Assembly (NCBI GenBank): GCA_021162245.1
Contig: JAGGZD010000121.1
Coordinates: forward strand, 1 to 34,374
Source of the DNA: Dehalococcoidia bacterium
GTDB taxonomy: Bacteria > Chloroflexota > Dehalococcoidia > GIF9 > AB-539-J10
Direction of reading: 5' to 3'
Length of the DNA: 34,374 nt
Position 1 is the stretch's first letter, and each line of letters opens with the position of its first letter. Shown piece after piece: positions 18,172 to 28,045 of this stretch. The notes under the pieces are model-generated. The model was given only the letters and a program-made list of their open reading frames with translations, searched no databases and was not told the DNA's origin. The position numbers and the translations under genes were made by a program.

Positions 18172-18768
18172 TTATCTTGTGCTGAACCTGTGCCAGAGTT
18201 CGGTTACTCTAGTTTCGAGATGAGCCATATCGCCATCATTGTAAATTATCTCGTCGGCGTATTTCATCTTTTCTCTTGCTGGCATCTGTGACCTGAGCCT
18301 GGACAATGCCTGCACTGTGCTTATTCCTTTGTGTTGAGTGAGCCTTTGAGATACTGTGTTATCGGAGGTCATTACTAACCAGACCTTATCTACCAGTTTT
18401 GTCCAATCTGCTTCAACGAGTAGAGCGGCTTCTACCGTAACAGCTTCAACTCCCTGGCGACTGTAATTTTCGATTCTTTCTTGAACCATACAATACACGC
18501 AGGGATGCACTATTCGATTCAGCTGAGCTAGAGCATGTGGACTGGAAAAGACTATTTGCCCTAACTGTTGGCGGTCGATTTCTCCATTCACCTTCACAAT
18601 ATCTTTGCCAAAGATGTTGATTAATTCCTGCCAGATTTGACTATTCGGTTTGTAAACTTCATGTGCTAATTTATCGGTATCGATAGTGGGAATACCGAGT
18701 TTAGCCAGAATTTGGCAGACTGTACTTTTGCCGCTGCCGATGTTACCTGTTATTCCAATAATAAGCAT
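18172..18768 (-). CDS. coaE: Dephospho-CoA kinase
   Basis: MLIIGITGNIGSGKSTVCQILAKLGIPTIDTDKLAHEVY (P-loop and CoaE signature). Confidence 0.93.
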   Translation of the reverse strand: MLIIGITGNIGSGKSTVCQILAKLGIPTIDTDKLAHEVYKPNSQIWQELINIFGKDIVKVNGEIDRQQLGQIVFSSPHALAQLNRIVHPCVYCMVQERIENYSRQGVEAVTVEAALLVEADWTKLVDKVWLVMTSDNTVSQRLTQHKGISTVQALSRLRSQMPAREKMKYADEIIYNDGDMAHLETRVTELWHRFSTR

Positions 18769-18795
18769 TTACCAGTGGTGATATAATAACTCATA

Positions 18796-19815
18796 ATGGA
18801 GAGAGAAGCGATACTTTATGAAAAACTGCCTGGAGGAAAGGTAAGATGTAATATTTGTCAGTGGCACTGCCTGATTAATCCTGGAAAATCGGGCGTCTGC
18901 CGCATGTATATTAATCGTGATGGCACTTTGTATTCTATGAATTATGCTGAAGTATCGTCATTAGCAATCGACCCTATTGAAAAGAAGCCTCTATTCCACT
19001 TTTTCCCTGGGACTAATGCTTTTTCCCTGGGTACATGGGGATGCAATTTCCATTGCCAGAATTGCCAGAACTGGGAGATTTCCTGTGTGGATATTCCAGA
19101 TACCTCACAACGGTTATTGCCAGGGAAAGAAATAGAATTAGCCAAGAAATATAATTGCGCTGGAATCGCCTGGACTTATAATGAACCTTCCATATGGTTT
19201 GAATATACACTGGATTCAGCCAGATTGGCTAAAGAAAATGGTCTCTATACTGCTTACATTACCAATGGCTATATTACTCCTGAGGCTTTAGATACTATAG
19301 GTCCTTATCTTGATGCATGGAGGGTTGATGTTAAAGGTTTTAACGATGGGTTTTATCACCAACTAACTAAAATCCCTCACTGGCGTGGCATTCTGGATAT
19401 GGCTAAACGAGCTAAAGACAAATGGGATATGCACATTGAGGTGGTAACTAATGTTGTTCCTACTATGAATGATGATGAAAAACAACTCAGTGGTATTGCT
19501 TCCTGGATTCGGGATAACTTGGGAGAACTTACTCCATGGCATGTAACTCGTTTTTACCCTATGCGTAATTTAAGTCACCTCATGCCTACACCGATATCCA
19601 CATTGGAAATAGCTTACCAGATTGGCAAAAAAGCTGGGCTAAAATTTGTCTACCTGGGTAATGTTCCAGGACACGAATACGAGAATACTATTTGTTATTC
19701 TTGCGGCAAGCTGGTTGTTCAACGGGTTGGCTACAATACTGAAGTATTGGGACTGGATAAGTCCAGGTGTAAATTCTGCGGAAGCGAACTTAATTTCAGG
19801 ACAAAATCAAGATGA
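18796..19815 (+). CDS. amrS: AmmeMemoRadiSam system radical SAM enzyme
   Basis: GKVRCNICQWHCLINPGKSGVCRMYINRDGTLYSMNYAEVSS, CNFHCQNCQNWEIS radical SAM CxxxCxxC. Confidence 0.9.
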   Translation: MEREAILYEKLPGGKVRCNICQWHCLINPGKSGVCRMYINRDGTLYSMNYAEVSSLAIDPIEKKPLFHFFPGTNAFSLGTWGCNFHCQNCQNWEISCVDIPDTSQRLLPGKEIELAKKYNCAGIAWTYNEPSIWFEYTLDSARLAKENGLYTAYITNGYITPEALDTIGPYLDAWRVDVKGFNDGFYHQLTKIPHWRGILDMAKRAKDKWDMHIEVVTNVVPTMNDDEKQLSGIASWIRDNLGELTPWHVTRFYPMRNLSHLMPTPISTLEIAYQIGKKAGLKFVYLGNVPGHEYENTICYSCGKLVVQRVGYNTEVLGLDKSRCKFCGSELNFRTKSR

Positions 19816-19952
19816 AAATAAACTGCAATGTAACTTTACCCATGGGGGGATGGAGAAAACAGGAGAGAGTTAGGTAGAAAAGAGAAAGAGAAGCCCAAAA
19901 GCAAAGTTCTAATGAGCTAACGTTGGAATAACATAATTATGAGGAGGTATTT

Positions 19953-20468
19953 ATGAAAGAGGAACTTAACCCTATAGTGAAATTGGCTAAGGAAACGGTA
20001 GAAAGCTACCTTCGTTACGGCACAATACTTCAACCGAAAGAACTTAGCCCAGAAATGAAGAAACGAGCTGGCGTTTTCGTTTCTATCCACAAATATGGTG
20101 TACTAAGAGGTTGTATCGGTACCTTTGAGCCAACTAAGAATAATGTGGCTGAGGAAATTATAGCCAATGCTATTAGCTCAGCTACTAGAGATCCCCGTTT
20201 TCCCTCAATTGCCGAGGCTGAATTATCTGAACTGGAGTATAGCGTGGATATTCTTACTAAACCAGAGGCAGTTGAGGACGCAAATCAGCTTAATCCTAAA
20301 GAATATGGACTGATTGTGGAGAGTGGTTCCAAGAAGGGTCTTTTACTGCCTGACCTGGATGGTATAGACACAATCGAGCGGCAGATTGAAATTTGCCGAC
20401 TCAAGGCAGGGATATCACCTTCTGCACCTATCAAGCTCTACCGTTTTCAGGTAAAGAGATTTAAATAA
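19953..20468 (+). CDS. amrA: AMMECR1 domain protein
   Basis: [45 protein letters not shown]. Confidence 0.9.
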   Translation: MKEELNPIVKLAKETVESYLRYGTILQPKELSPEMKKRAGVFVSIHKYGVLRGCIGTFEPTKNNVAEEIIANAISSATRDPRFPSIAEAELSELEYSVDILTKPEAVEDANQLNPKEYGLIVESGSKKGLLLPDLDGIDTIERQIEICRLKAGISPSAPIKLYRFQVKRFK

Positions 20469-21808
20469 TGAGCCTGGAGATGCCTCTTTTTAACCTGCAA
20501 CAAAAGGGAAACCCATCTGACGCTATACCTTTGGCAGCAAAAATGCGCCCACAGAGCTTGAGTGATTTTGTGGGACAGGAGCACTTGTTGGGTAAAGGCA
20601 AAGTACTCAGAAGATGCATTGAAACAAATTGCCTGCCGTCGATGATTCTCTGGGGTCCCCCAGGAAGTGGCAAAACAAGTTTAGCTTGTATTATCGCACA
20701 GAATACTGAATCGCATTTCAGTTCTCTGACTGCTGTTAGCGCTGGGGTAGCTGACCTGCGTCGTATCACCAGTGAAGCTAAGCAGAGATTAAAATTATCA
20801 GGACAACGAACAATCCTTTTTATAGATGAAATTCATCGCTTTAATAAGGCGCAGCAAGATGCTGTTCTTCCATTTGTAGAAAATGGTACCGTGATTCTTA
20901 TTGGGGCTACTACTGAAAATCCTTCTTTTGAAGTCGTATCACCTTTACTTTCACGGTGTCGGGTTTTTCAATTAAACTTGCTTACAAACAAACAGGTTAG
21001 ATTCATTGTAGAGCGGGCTCTAAAAAATAGTGAGCAGGGACTAGGAACATTGGAAGTGACTATTGATGAAGAAGCTCTTGATAACCTGGTGAACATGTCC
21101 AATGGCGATGCTCGTATAGCTCTTAATGTTTTGGAGATGGCTGTGTCTATTACTTTGCCTGATAGTAATGGTAATCGTCGAATAAAATTACCAGATGTTG
21201 AGGATGCATTACAACATCGGGCATTACCCTATGACAAGAGTGGTGATCAGCACTATGACATTATGTCTGCTCTGCATAAATCTCTGCGTGGCTCTGACCC
21301 TGATGCCGCCTTATATTGGCTGGGGCGTATGATTGAAAGTGGAGAAGAACCTCTTTATATTGCTCGTCGCTTAGTGCGTTTCGCTTCTGAAGATGTAGGC
21401 ATGGCTGATCCACAAGCTCTGTTATTAGCTATAGCTGCTCAGCAAGCAGTTCATTTTGTTGGCATGCCAGAAGCCAATCTGGCTCTAGTTGAGGCAGTGG
21501 TATTTCTAGCTTCGGCTCATAAAAGTAACTCTTTATATCAGGCTTATTCTCGAGTGAAACAGGATATAGAGCACAGCCGCAATGAGCCAGTGCCCCTCTG
21601 GTTACGTAATCCTAAAACATCTTTGATGCGACAGATGGGATATGGGCAGGGTTATAAATATGCACATGATCACCCGGGACATTTTATAAAGCAGCAGTAT
21701 TTGCCCCACTCCCTCAAAGGAAAACACTATTATATTCCCAGCGATCAAGGTTATGAAGTAGAAGTTGATGCCAGGTTGAAAGCTTGGTGGGGAAAGCATT
21801 TGTTATGA
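20468..21808 (+). CDS. rarA: Replication-associated recombination protein A (RarA/MgsA AAA+ ATPase)
   Basis: [56 protein letters not shown]. Confidence 0.93.
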   Translation: MSLEMPLFNLQQKGNPSDAIPLAAKMRPQSLSDFVGQEHLLGKGKVLRRCIETNCLPSMILWGPPGSGKTSLACIIAQNTESHFSSLTAVSAGVADLRRITSEAKQRLKLSGQRTILFIDEIHRFNKAQQDAVLPFVENGTVILIGATTENPSFEVVSPLLSRCRVFQLNLLTNKQVRFIVERALKNSEQGLGTLEVTIDEEALDNLVNMSNGDARIALNVLEMAVSITLPDSNGNRRIKLPDVEDALQHRALPYDKSGDQHYDIMSALHKSLRGSDPDAALYWLGRMIESGEEPLYIARRLVRFASEDVGMADPQALLLAIAAQQAVHFVGMPEANLALVEAVVFLASAHKSNSLYQAYSRVKQDIEHSRNEPVPLWLRNPKTSLMRQMGYGQGYKYAHDHPGHFIKQQYLPHSLKGKHYYIPSDQGYEVEVDARLKAWWGKHLL

Positions 21809-21882
21809 TACAATGTTGAACAAGAGTAGGAGAGCATCTTTGACTATTGATACCATTGGCACTGAGGTGAAGGAGGTATATT

Positions 21883-22512
21883 TTGCCTAAATTTTTGTTA
21901 ACCCCTAAAGATACTAAATTTTATGACTTGTTTGAACAGGGTACTGCTAACCTGGTTGTTGCTGCAGGAAAACTTGTTGATCTGTTCGAAAATTATACAG
22001 ATGTTGAAGCGAAGGCAAAAGAACTCAAAGATGCAGAAAGTCATGGTGATGTTATAACACATGAGGTAATGCAGCGGTTGCATCGCACTTTCGTGACTCC
22101 TATCGATAGAGAAGATATCGCTTTGCTTGCCCAAAGTCTGGACGATATGATGGATTTTATCGAGGCTGCCGGCAGAACTGCTTTCCTTTATCGTATTACC
22201 AAACCCACGGCAAGGTCACAAGAGCTAACCATAATCATATCCAAGGTCGCTAAGAAACTAAACGAAGTGATGCCCTGTTTGCGACACCATGACCAATTCC
22301 CGCAAATTCTGGAGGAGTGTGTGGAAATTAACAGCCTGGAAAACGAAGCCGATGATATACATCATAGTGCCCAAACTGAACTGTTCGAACATTGCACTGA
22401 CCCGTGCAGAATAATTAAATGGCGCGAGATATATCAACATTTGGAGGATGCTACTGACAGGGGAGAAGATGTGGCTAATGTACTTGAAGGTATAGTATTG
22501 AAGTATGCCTGA
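21883..22512 (+). CDS. DUF47/PhoU-like Pit accessory protein
   Basis: FYDLFEQGTANLVVAAGKL, EDIALLAQSLDDMMDFIEAAGRT; TTG start behind AAGGAGG. Confidence 0.88.
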   Translation: MPKFLLTPKDTKFYDLFEQGTANLVVAAGKLVDLFENYTDVEAKAKELKDAESHGDVITHEVMQRLHRTFVTPIDREDIALLAQSLDDMMDFIEAAGRTAFLYRITKPTARSQELTIIISKVAKKLNEVMPCLRHHDQFPQILEECVEINSLENEADDIHHSAQTELFEHCTDPCRIIKWREIYQHLEDATDRGEDVANVLEGIVLKYA

Positions 22513-23524
22513 TCCTCAAATACTGTTAATTTTAATAATTACAGCAGCTGTTGGCTTTGGCATAGCCAATGGTTTTAATGACGCTGCCAATTCTGTTGCT
22601 ACGGTAATCGGCACCCGCACACTTTCTCCTCGCACTGCCATAATCATGGCAGCTTTTTTTGAATTCGCTGGAGCAGCCACGGGCAATGCAGTGGCGATAA
22701 CTATTGGCAAAGGGATTATTGAGCCTGAATTCTTGACTATGGACATTGTTCTTTCTGGCGTTATGGCGATTATCATCTGGGCTGTTGTTACCACACATTA
22801 TGGTATGCCTATTAGTTTGACCCACGGATTAGTAGCAGGGTTGGTGGGAGCTGGCATAGCTATGGGGAGCGCGAAAATCATTATTTGGAGAACTCTGGCA
22901 AGAGTGTTCTCGGCAGTCGGTTTTGCCCCCCTCCTGGGTTTTGGTGGTGGTTTTTTGGCAATGTTAGCTATATTATGGCTCTTCCAAAAAACCGGGCCGT
23001 CAAAGATACGAAGTATTTTTAGTAAGTTACATATACTTTCGTCGGCCTTCCTGGCCTATAGCCATGGTAAGAATGATGGGCAAATGCCTATTGGCTTGAT
23101 TATGATGGCACTGGTAACTTCTCCTTATTATGACAGTAGTTTATGGCAACACCTCTCATTGTTAGATTCTAATACCTGGTGGATCATAGTTATCTCTGCG
23201 GGCTCAATTAGCTTTGGTACTGCTATTGGTGGATGGAGAGTTATCAAAACACTGGGATTAAAGGTGACTACCTTACGTCCTGTCCAGGGATTTACAGCAA
23301 CGGTATCGGCGTCCACTGTCATTGAGCTCGCTTCGCATTACGGCATCCCAGTGAGCACCACACACTGTGTGAGCTCCTCCATTATGGGGGTTGGGGCCAC
23401 GAGGCGCCTTTCTGCAGTGCGATGGGGAATAGCCAAAGACATCGTGTTGACCTGGATTTGTACCTTTCCGGCATGCGGCATTCTGGGCTGGATTATTGCT
23501 ACCGTTCTGAAAAGATTTCTTTGA
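22505..23524 (+). CDS. pit: Inorganic phosphate transporter, Pit family
   Basis: GFNDAANSVATVIGTRTLSP, YSHGKNDGQMPIGLI, GIPVSTTHCVSSSIMGVGA; overlaps the DUF47 gene. Confidence 0.92.
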   Translation: MPDPQILLILIITAAVGFGIANGFNDAANSVATVIGTRTLSPRTAIIMAAFFEFAGAATGNAVAITIGKGIIEPEFLTMDIVLSGVMAIIIWAVVTTHYGMPISLTHGLVAGLVGAGIAMGSAKIIIWRTLARVFSAVGFAPLLGFGGGFLAMLAILWLFQKTGPSKIRSIFSKLHILSSAFLAYSHGKNDGQMPIGLIMMALVTSPYYDSSLWQHLSLLDSNTWWIIVISAGSISFGTAIGGWRVIKTLGLKVTTLRPVQGFTATVSASTVIELASHYGIPVSTTHCVSSSIMGVGATRRLSAVRWGIAKDIVLTWICTFPACGILGWIIATVLKRFL

Positions 23525-23662
23525 TCTAAAAATTATGGAGTCTATAGAGCCAGTAGCATATTATTGAGAGAGAAAAAGCTGGAATTAGAAACAGCCAGCA
23601 CTGTACTGCTCCCATACCCCTGTATCTACTGGATATGATGGCAGCTGGTGAAAGAAATTCTA

Positions 23663-24772
23663 TCACTGGAAGAATAGATTCTTGGGATAGGTAGTTAGCA
23701 TTTTTGCCCCGGATTCTGTTATTGCTACGGTATCTTCCAACCTGATACCAAGGTTTTGTTTCGCCCGTATCGAGCCCTGAAATAAAGCTATGACCATATC
23801 CTTCTCAATCTTGGAATCTGAGCCTGCTGCGGTAGATGACTCCAAGTAGGGATGCTCTTCAACTTGCAGGCCAATATTATGTCCTACATGAGCTAGCAGT
23901 CGATAGCCAGTAGCTTTTGTAGCTTCTTCGGCTACAATTTGAACTTCTCCAGTGGTTATGCCAGGACGGAGCTGTTGCAAAACTGTGTCCTGTGCAATGC
24001 GGAAGGCATTAAAGGCATCTTTTAATTCTGTGCTTGGTTTACCAACGACGGCGGTCCGTGCTATATCTGAACAGTAGCCATTGTAGACTGCACCCAAATC
24101 TATCGTAACCAAATCTCCATTTTCTATTTGTTTCTGAGTTGCCCAGGCGTGGGGAAGTTTAGTCCGTGGTCCAGAAGCTAGAATAGTGGGGTGTTTCAAC
24201 CGGTCAGATCCCAGCGTTAGCATATGGTGCTCTGCCAGAGATGCAACTTGAAGTTCTGTCATACCCGGCTTCAGAGATTCCAGAGCAATTTTCATCCCTT
24301 CATCTGCAATTGCACAAGCTTTTTGGATAAAGCTGATTTCCTCCTCAGTCTTCACCGATCTTAAACCCTCTGCTTCCTCAGTAACATTTACAAGTTCGAT
24401 GTTTGATGACGATCGTCTCAAAGAATTCCCTAACACTTCAAGGGAAATATCATCCATGCCAATTTTCCCTTTCGTGACGCCGAGGTCTTTGAGTGTTTTA
24501 ATTATTATTGTGCCTTGAGTGTACCCAGTGTATGCTTTAATATCAACGTCTTTCGCTTGTTTTCGCGCGAATTCCTCATCGAGCCAGAGCACTGCTAATG
24601 CTGGCCGACTCCGCTGAGTAACTATAAGAACACTACATGCATGTACACTGGGCTCTGTCACATCTGTAAGATACTGTATGTTCTCAGCTGCAGACAATAC
24701 CAGTGCTTCGTAGCCGCTGTCCCTTATCAGCTTTTGAGCTCTCTCGCGTCTTTGTGCAATTTCGCTGTCCAT
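23663..24772 (-). CDS. M24 family metallopeptidase (Xaa-Pro peptidase)
   Basis: VTIDLGAVYNGYCSDIARTAVVG, HVGHNIGLQVEEHPYL, VIALFQGSIRAKQNLGIRLEDTVAITESGA. Confidence 0.9.
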   Translation of the reverse strand: MDSEIAQRRERAQKLIRDSGYEALVLSAAENIQYLTDVTEPSVHACSVLIVTQRSRPALAVLWLDEEFARKQAKDVDIKAYTGYTQGTIIIKTLKDLGVTKGKIGMDDISLEVLGNSLRRSSSNIELVNVTEEAEGLRSVKTEEEISFIQKACAIADEGMKIALESLKPGMTELQVASLAEHHMLTLGSDRLKHPTILASGPRTKLPHAWATQKQIENGDLVTIDLGAVYNGYCSDIARTAVVGKPSTELKDAFNAFRIAQDTVLQQLRPGITTGEVQIVAEEATKATGYRLLAHVGHNIGLQVEEHPYLESSTAAGSDSKIEKDMVIALFQGSIRAKQNLGIRLEDTVAITESGAKMLTTYPKNLFFQ

Positions 24773-24812
24773 AGGTCAAACCCTCCTGTCACAGAAATAA
24801 GTAATTTGTTTA

Positions 24813-25988
24813 TCACAATGTGGGCAGTTCCTTGCCCACATCAGCCAGCGATTGAATTTTTCTGTGGCTTTCTTCTATTTGACCTTTATGCTCCTGTCCA
24901 TATTTAACAGCTTTCTCATAAAGGTCCTTGATTTTAGGCACGGAAGAGAGTTGAGATACTATCAAGGTGATATCAATGAAATGTTTTTCACCAGGGAAGT
25001 CGCCGCCTCTGATTAAAGCAGTGGGCGACATCTCTTTGATATAATCGCTAATGCTTTTGACCATGTCCATGTTCATTTCCTTGGCTGGCCCAGATATAAT
25101 ATATGTAATTCTGGCAGCTTCACCAGGGTCACAGCTAATAGATAGATCAGATAGTGTAGCGTCCAGAGCCTGAGAACCCCGAAAGCTTTCCACAGCCTTC
25201 TCGTGGAAGTTTTTCTTTTTTATTTCCCAGGGGAAACGAAATGACGGCAGCGGAGTTCTCCCAATTCCAATAGCTGTCCAGCCTTCCAATGTGGCAATAA
25301 TATCTCCTGCATCTACAGTTCTGGAGCCCACAAATTTGCGTTTAGTTATTTCACCAGCGCACATCAAGTCGTAGAAGGGCTCGGCAATATGTCGGTTTAT
25401 CTTCTCTATGTTGTTAGCCAGACTGGCGTCTTTTCTAACATACCTCTGGTTATCAGCCAGGAAAACAGCATCAGCTATATCATATACCGATTTGAGACAG
25501 GTGCCCGTATTGTATACGCTTCTGGTCTCACTGCTAATCTCATGCTCAAACGGCAATACAATAAGGGCATAAATCGGTTTGTTGAGATACCTCTCCTTAA
25601 TCATCTGAGCAATCACAGGTAATGCACCTGAGCCAGTGCCACCAGCAGCACCACCAATGAGCAAAAAAGCATGTGTTTCATAAAATGTTGGTTCTGCCTT
25701 TATAGCATCCATTACCTTGTCACCATCTTCCCTGGCCAATTGAGCACCTATTTCGTTTATCTTGCCCACACCATGCCCCAATGTCTGGCGCAACCCGATG
25801 AGTATACTATGCATATAGTCCTTCTTGATAAACCTCAATCCGGTTAAATCTGCCTGGTCACTGTTCACAGCGACTATATCTGGCGCTATGGTCGCCCTGC
25901 GCTCAGTTTGTGCCTTGAGATTAAGCCTGGCGAACTGATCAGCAATACGGCAACCACACTGTCCTAACCCGATAACTGTTAGTTTCAT
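24813..25988 (-). CDS. Divergent tubulin/FtsZ-superfamily GTPase
   Basis: N-terminal VIGLGQCGCRIAD, tubulin T4 signature GGAAGGTGSGALP; low resemblance to canonical FtsZ. Confidence 0.8.
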   Translation of the reverse strand: MKLTVIGLGQCGCRIADQFARLNLKAQTERRATIAPDIVAVNSDQADLTGLRFIKKDYMHSILIGLRQTLGHGVGKINEIGAQLAREDGDKVMDAIKAEPTFYETHAFLLIGGAAGGTGSGALPVIAQMIKERYLNKPIYALIVLPFEHEISSETRSVYNTGTCLKSVYDIADAVFLADNQRYVRKDASLANNIEKINRHIAEPFYDLMCAGEITKRKFVGSRTVDAGDIIATLEGWTAIGIGRTPLPSFRFPWEIKKKNFHEKAVESFRGSQALDATLSDLSISCDPGEAARITYIISGPAKEMNMDMVKSISDYIKEMSPTALIRGGDFPGEKHFIDITLIVSQLSSVPKIKDLYEKAVKYGQEHKGQIEESHRKIQSLADVGKELPTL

Positions 25989-26038
25989 TTTAATCCTCCT
26001 CGTTTAATATACTTTACATAAAGTAACATACATTCTGG

Positions 26039-26076
26039 TCAAAAGTTACACAAATTATAGTTTATGCAACTTTTGA
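26039..26076. terminator. Inverted repeat TCAAAAGTT / AACTTTTGA just 3' of the surface protein stop
   Basis: Arms 26039-26047 and 26068-26076 within the 89-nt gap between the two - strand genes. Confidence 0.4.
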
Positions 26077-26077
26077 T

Positions 26078-27751
26078 TTAATCATAAGATCCTCTTCTTC
26101 TGATGAGGAGATAAACTAGAGCGCCAATGAGCACTGCTATTAAAGAAGCAATAGATATAAGCGCCCAGAAGGGCAACAGCCCGGTTTTGAAGGAATGAAC
26201 AACGCTCCATACGGATTCATTTTGAGCATTATCAACTGCTTTTACCCTCCAATAGTAGGTGCCATAAAATAAAGCACTATTTTCAGGGAGAGTATAACTA
26301 ACTGTATTTACTCCTGAAGCGGAAGTCAGTTCTGCCACTGCTAAATTCCGGGAAAATAATGTAGCTTCCGTAGTAAAATTTTCGCTACTGGCTATTTGCA
26401 AGCAATAATAGTTAATCCCACTGTCGTCCACTACGCTTTGCCATTCGAATGCAGGGGTAAATTTCCTGCCTATTACAGAGCCGACCCTTTCCTCAGCGGT
26501 TGGAGATGTGAGAACAGGGGCAGCTGGTGCAACTGATTCCATGGTGAAGTTTTCGCTACGTTCGTCAGAGCCACAAGTGGCTTTTACTATGTGATTCCCA
26601 TGTGTTCCTGTAGCCTCAAAGCTTACGCCTGAGAAGCTGCCATTGCTCTGGGTAGTTCTGCTACCCATGGTCACTCCATCATAAGTGATAATTACTGACG
26701 TGTTCTTGGGGAAGCCACTGCCGCTGACGGATAAAGTTGTTCCCACATGCCCCTGGGTAGGAGATAATGTTAATCCGGGCACTATCTCAAATTCCACTTC
26801 TTCAATATCGTCTTTATCAGTATGGCTACCCTCGGCCGTTATATCATATTTACCTTTGGCAAGTTGAGGCACATCAAAGGTCTCCTCCCAGCAACCATCA
26901 TCATCAGCCTCGATGCCACTGACTATCGTGTCATTATCGAACAGTATTTTAATGTTTATTTCGTCTTCCGCAAATCCGTTGCCTGTTACCGTTACAGCCT
27001 CGCCATGTGAGCCACTTTCCGGATCCACGCTTATACCCGGCATTACCTGAAAGGTAGCTTCCTCGACATCCTTCTCGTCAGTATCATGACCCTCGGCTGA
27101 AATGTCATGCTTACCCTTGGTAACAGTGGGCACCTCAAAAGTTCCCTCCCATGTGCCATATTCATTTGCTTCAAATTGTTCGTCTGATACCACATCGCCC
27201 TCGAACAATATATCGATATCCTCTTCATCTTCAGCAAACCCGGTGCCTTTCACCGTGACTTCGATTCCCGTTGCCCCTTTGGCATCATCGGGGTCATCTA
27301 TTTCATCGCCTGCTACCTCTATTATTTCCACTTTTGGTTTTACAGTGAAGTCCTTTGAGTATTTTTCATCGTCTTCAACATCATCATCATCATCCACTGA
27401 ACTTCCCAGGTCTTTATCGCAAATCGTGATTGTGTGTTTCCCACTGCAGCTCTCTGGGATGAGGAATTTATCGTCCTTGGTGCTGTAGTCATAGTCTTCC
27501 GTATTCGATTCAAACTCAAAATCACGGTCCTCCAGCACCTCTACCCATTCGTTGGTATCCAGCTGGTAGTAAACCCAGTAATCATCATGTCTCTCGCATG
27601 AGCCCGTGATATACACTTCCTCCCCAACAGTGCCACTGCTTGGATGTAGCGACATACTGGTGATATCAGCAGCTTGCACAGGTGTAGCCATTGCAGGAAT
27701 GGCAATAATGCAGGCAAGTAAAGCAATAAGCAGCCGAGATAGTAATTTCAT
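26078..27751 (-). CDS. Modular acidic surface protein: signal peptide, about four IPT/TIG-like domains, FN3-like domain, C-terminal TM and RRR tail
   Basis: Signal peptide to VQAA; repeated P-GxxxxPxxGxxGxxVTVTGxGF modules; AFEWQSVVDDSGINYYCLQIASS...YYWRVKAVDNAQNESVWS; terminal LLPFWALISIASLIAVLIGALVYLLIRRR. Confidence 0.8.
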   Translation of the reverse strand: MKLLSRLLIALLACIIAIPAMATPVQAADITSMSLHPSSGTVGEEVYITGSCERHDDYWVYYQLDTNEWVEVLEDRDFEFESNTEDYDYSTKDDKFLIPESCSGKHTITICDKDLGSSVDDDDDVEDDEKYSKDFTVKPKVEIIEVAGDEIDDPDDAKGATGIEVTVKGTGFAEDEEDIDILFEGDVVSDEQFEANEYGTWEGTFEVPTVTKGKHDISAEGHDTDEKDVEEATFQVMPGISVDPESGSHGEAVTVTGNGFAEDEINIKILFDNDTIVSGIEADDDGCWEETFDVPQLAKGKYDITAEGSHTDKDDIEEVEFEIVPGLTLSPTQGHVGTTLSVSGSGFPKNTSVIITYDGVTMGSRTTQSNGSFSGVSFEATGTHGNHIVKATCGSDERSENFTMESVAPAAPVLTSPTAEERVGSVIGRKFTPAFEWQSVVDDSGINYYCLQIASSENFTTEATLFSRNLAVAELTSASGVNTVSYTLPENSALFYGTYYWRVKAVDNAQNESVWSVVHSFKTGLLPFWALISIASLIAVLIGALVYLLIRRRGSYD

Positions 27752-27917
27752 TTAACAGTCCTCCTAATCATATTAGTTTGTATTATATACGCTAACCATA
27801 TTATAAACGAAAATATAGCACAAAAGTAAATAGCAAGGGAATAATATCTACCAATTTCCTTTTTGCCATCGCAAATTTTATGCGCTGTGAGACACTAGAT
27901 AGTTCCTCGCAATTTGT

Positions 27918-27946
27918 TTGATTAAGCTGCTTAGCAATGGTAGAAT
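27918..27946 (+). promoter_or_regulatory. Candidate sigma70-type promoter for tRNA-Arg
   Basis: TTGATT (27918-27923), 17-bp spacer, TAGAAT (27941-27946), 10 nt before the tRNA 5' end. Confidence 0.7.
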
Positions 27947-27955
27947 ATGCCTTTC

Positions 27956-28027
27956 GCCCCTGTAGCTCAGAGGATAGAGCGCTGGCCTCCGGAGCCAGAT
28001 GCAAGGGTTCGAGTCCCTTCAGGGGTA
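27956..28027 (+). tRNA. tRNA-Arg (anticodon CCG)
   Basis: Cloverleaf read by hand: acceptor GCCCCTG/CAGGGGT, CTGGC-CTCCGGA-GCCAG anticodon arm, AAGGG-TTCGAGT-CCCTT T-arm; CCA not encoded. Confidence 0.95.
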
Positions 28028-28045
28028 TAGCAAAAGTTGTAAGTG

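Noticed and set aside
27102-27488. 128-aa + strand Ser-rich ORF
   Set aside because: Shadow of the Asp/Glu-rich surface protein on the opposite strand; Ser runs are the complement of Asp codons.
27801-28004. 67-aa - strand ORF
   Set aside because: Overlaps tRNA-Arg(CCG) antisense; no RBS or recognizable domain.
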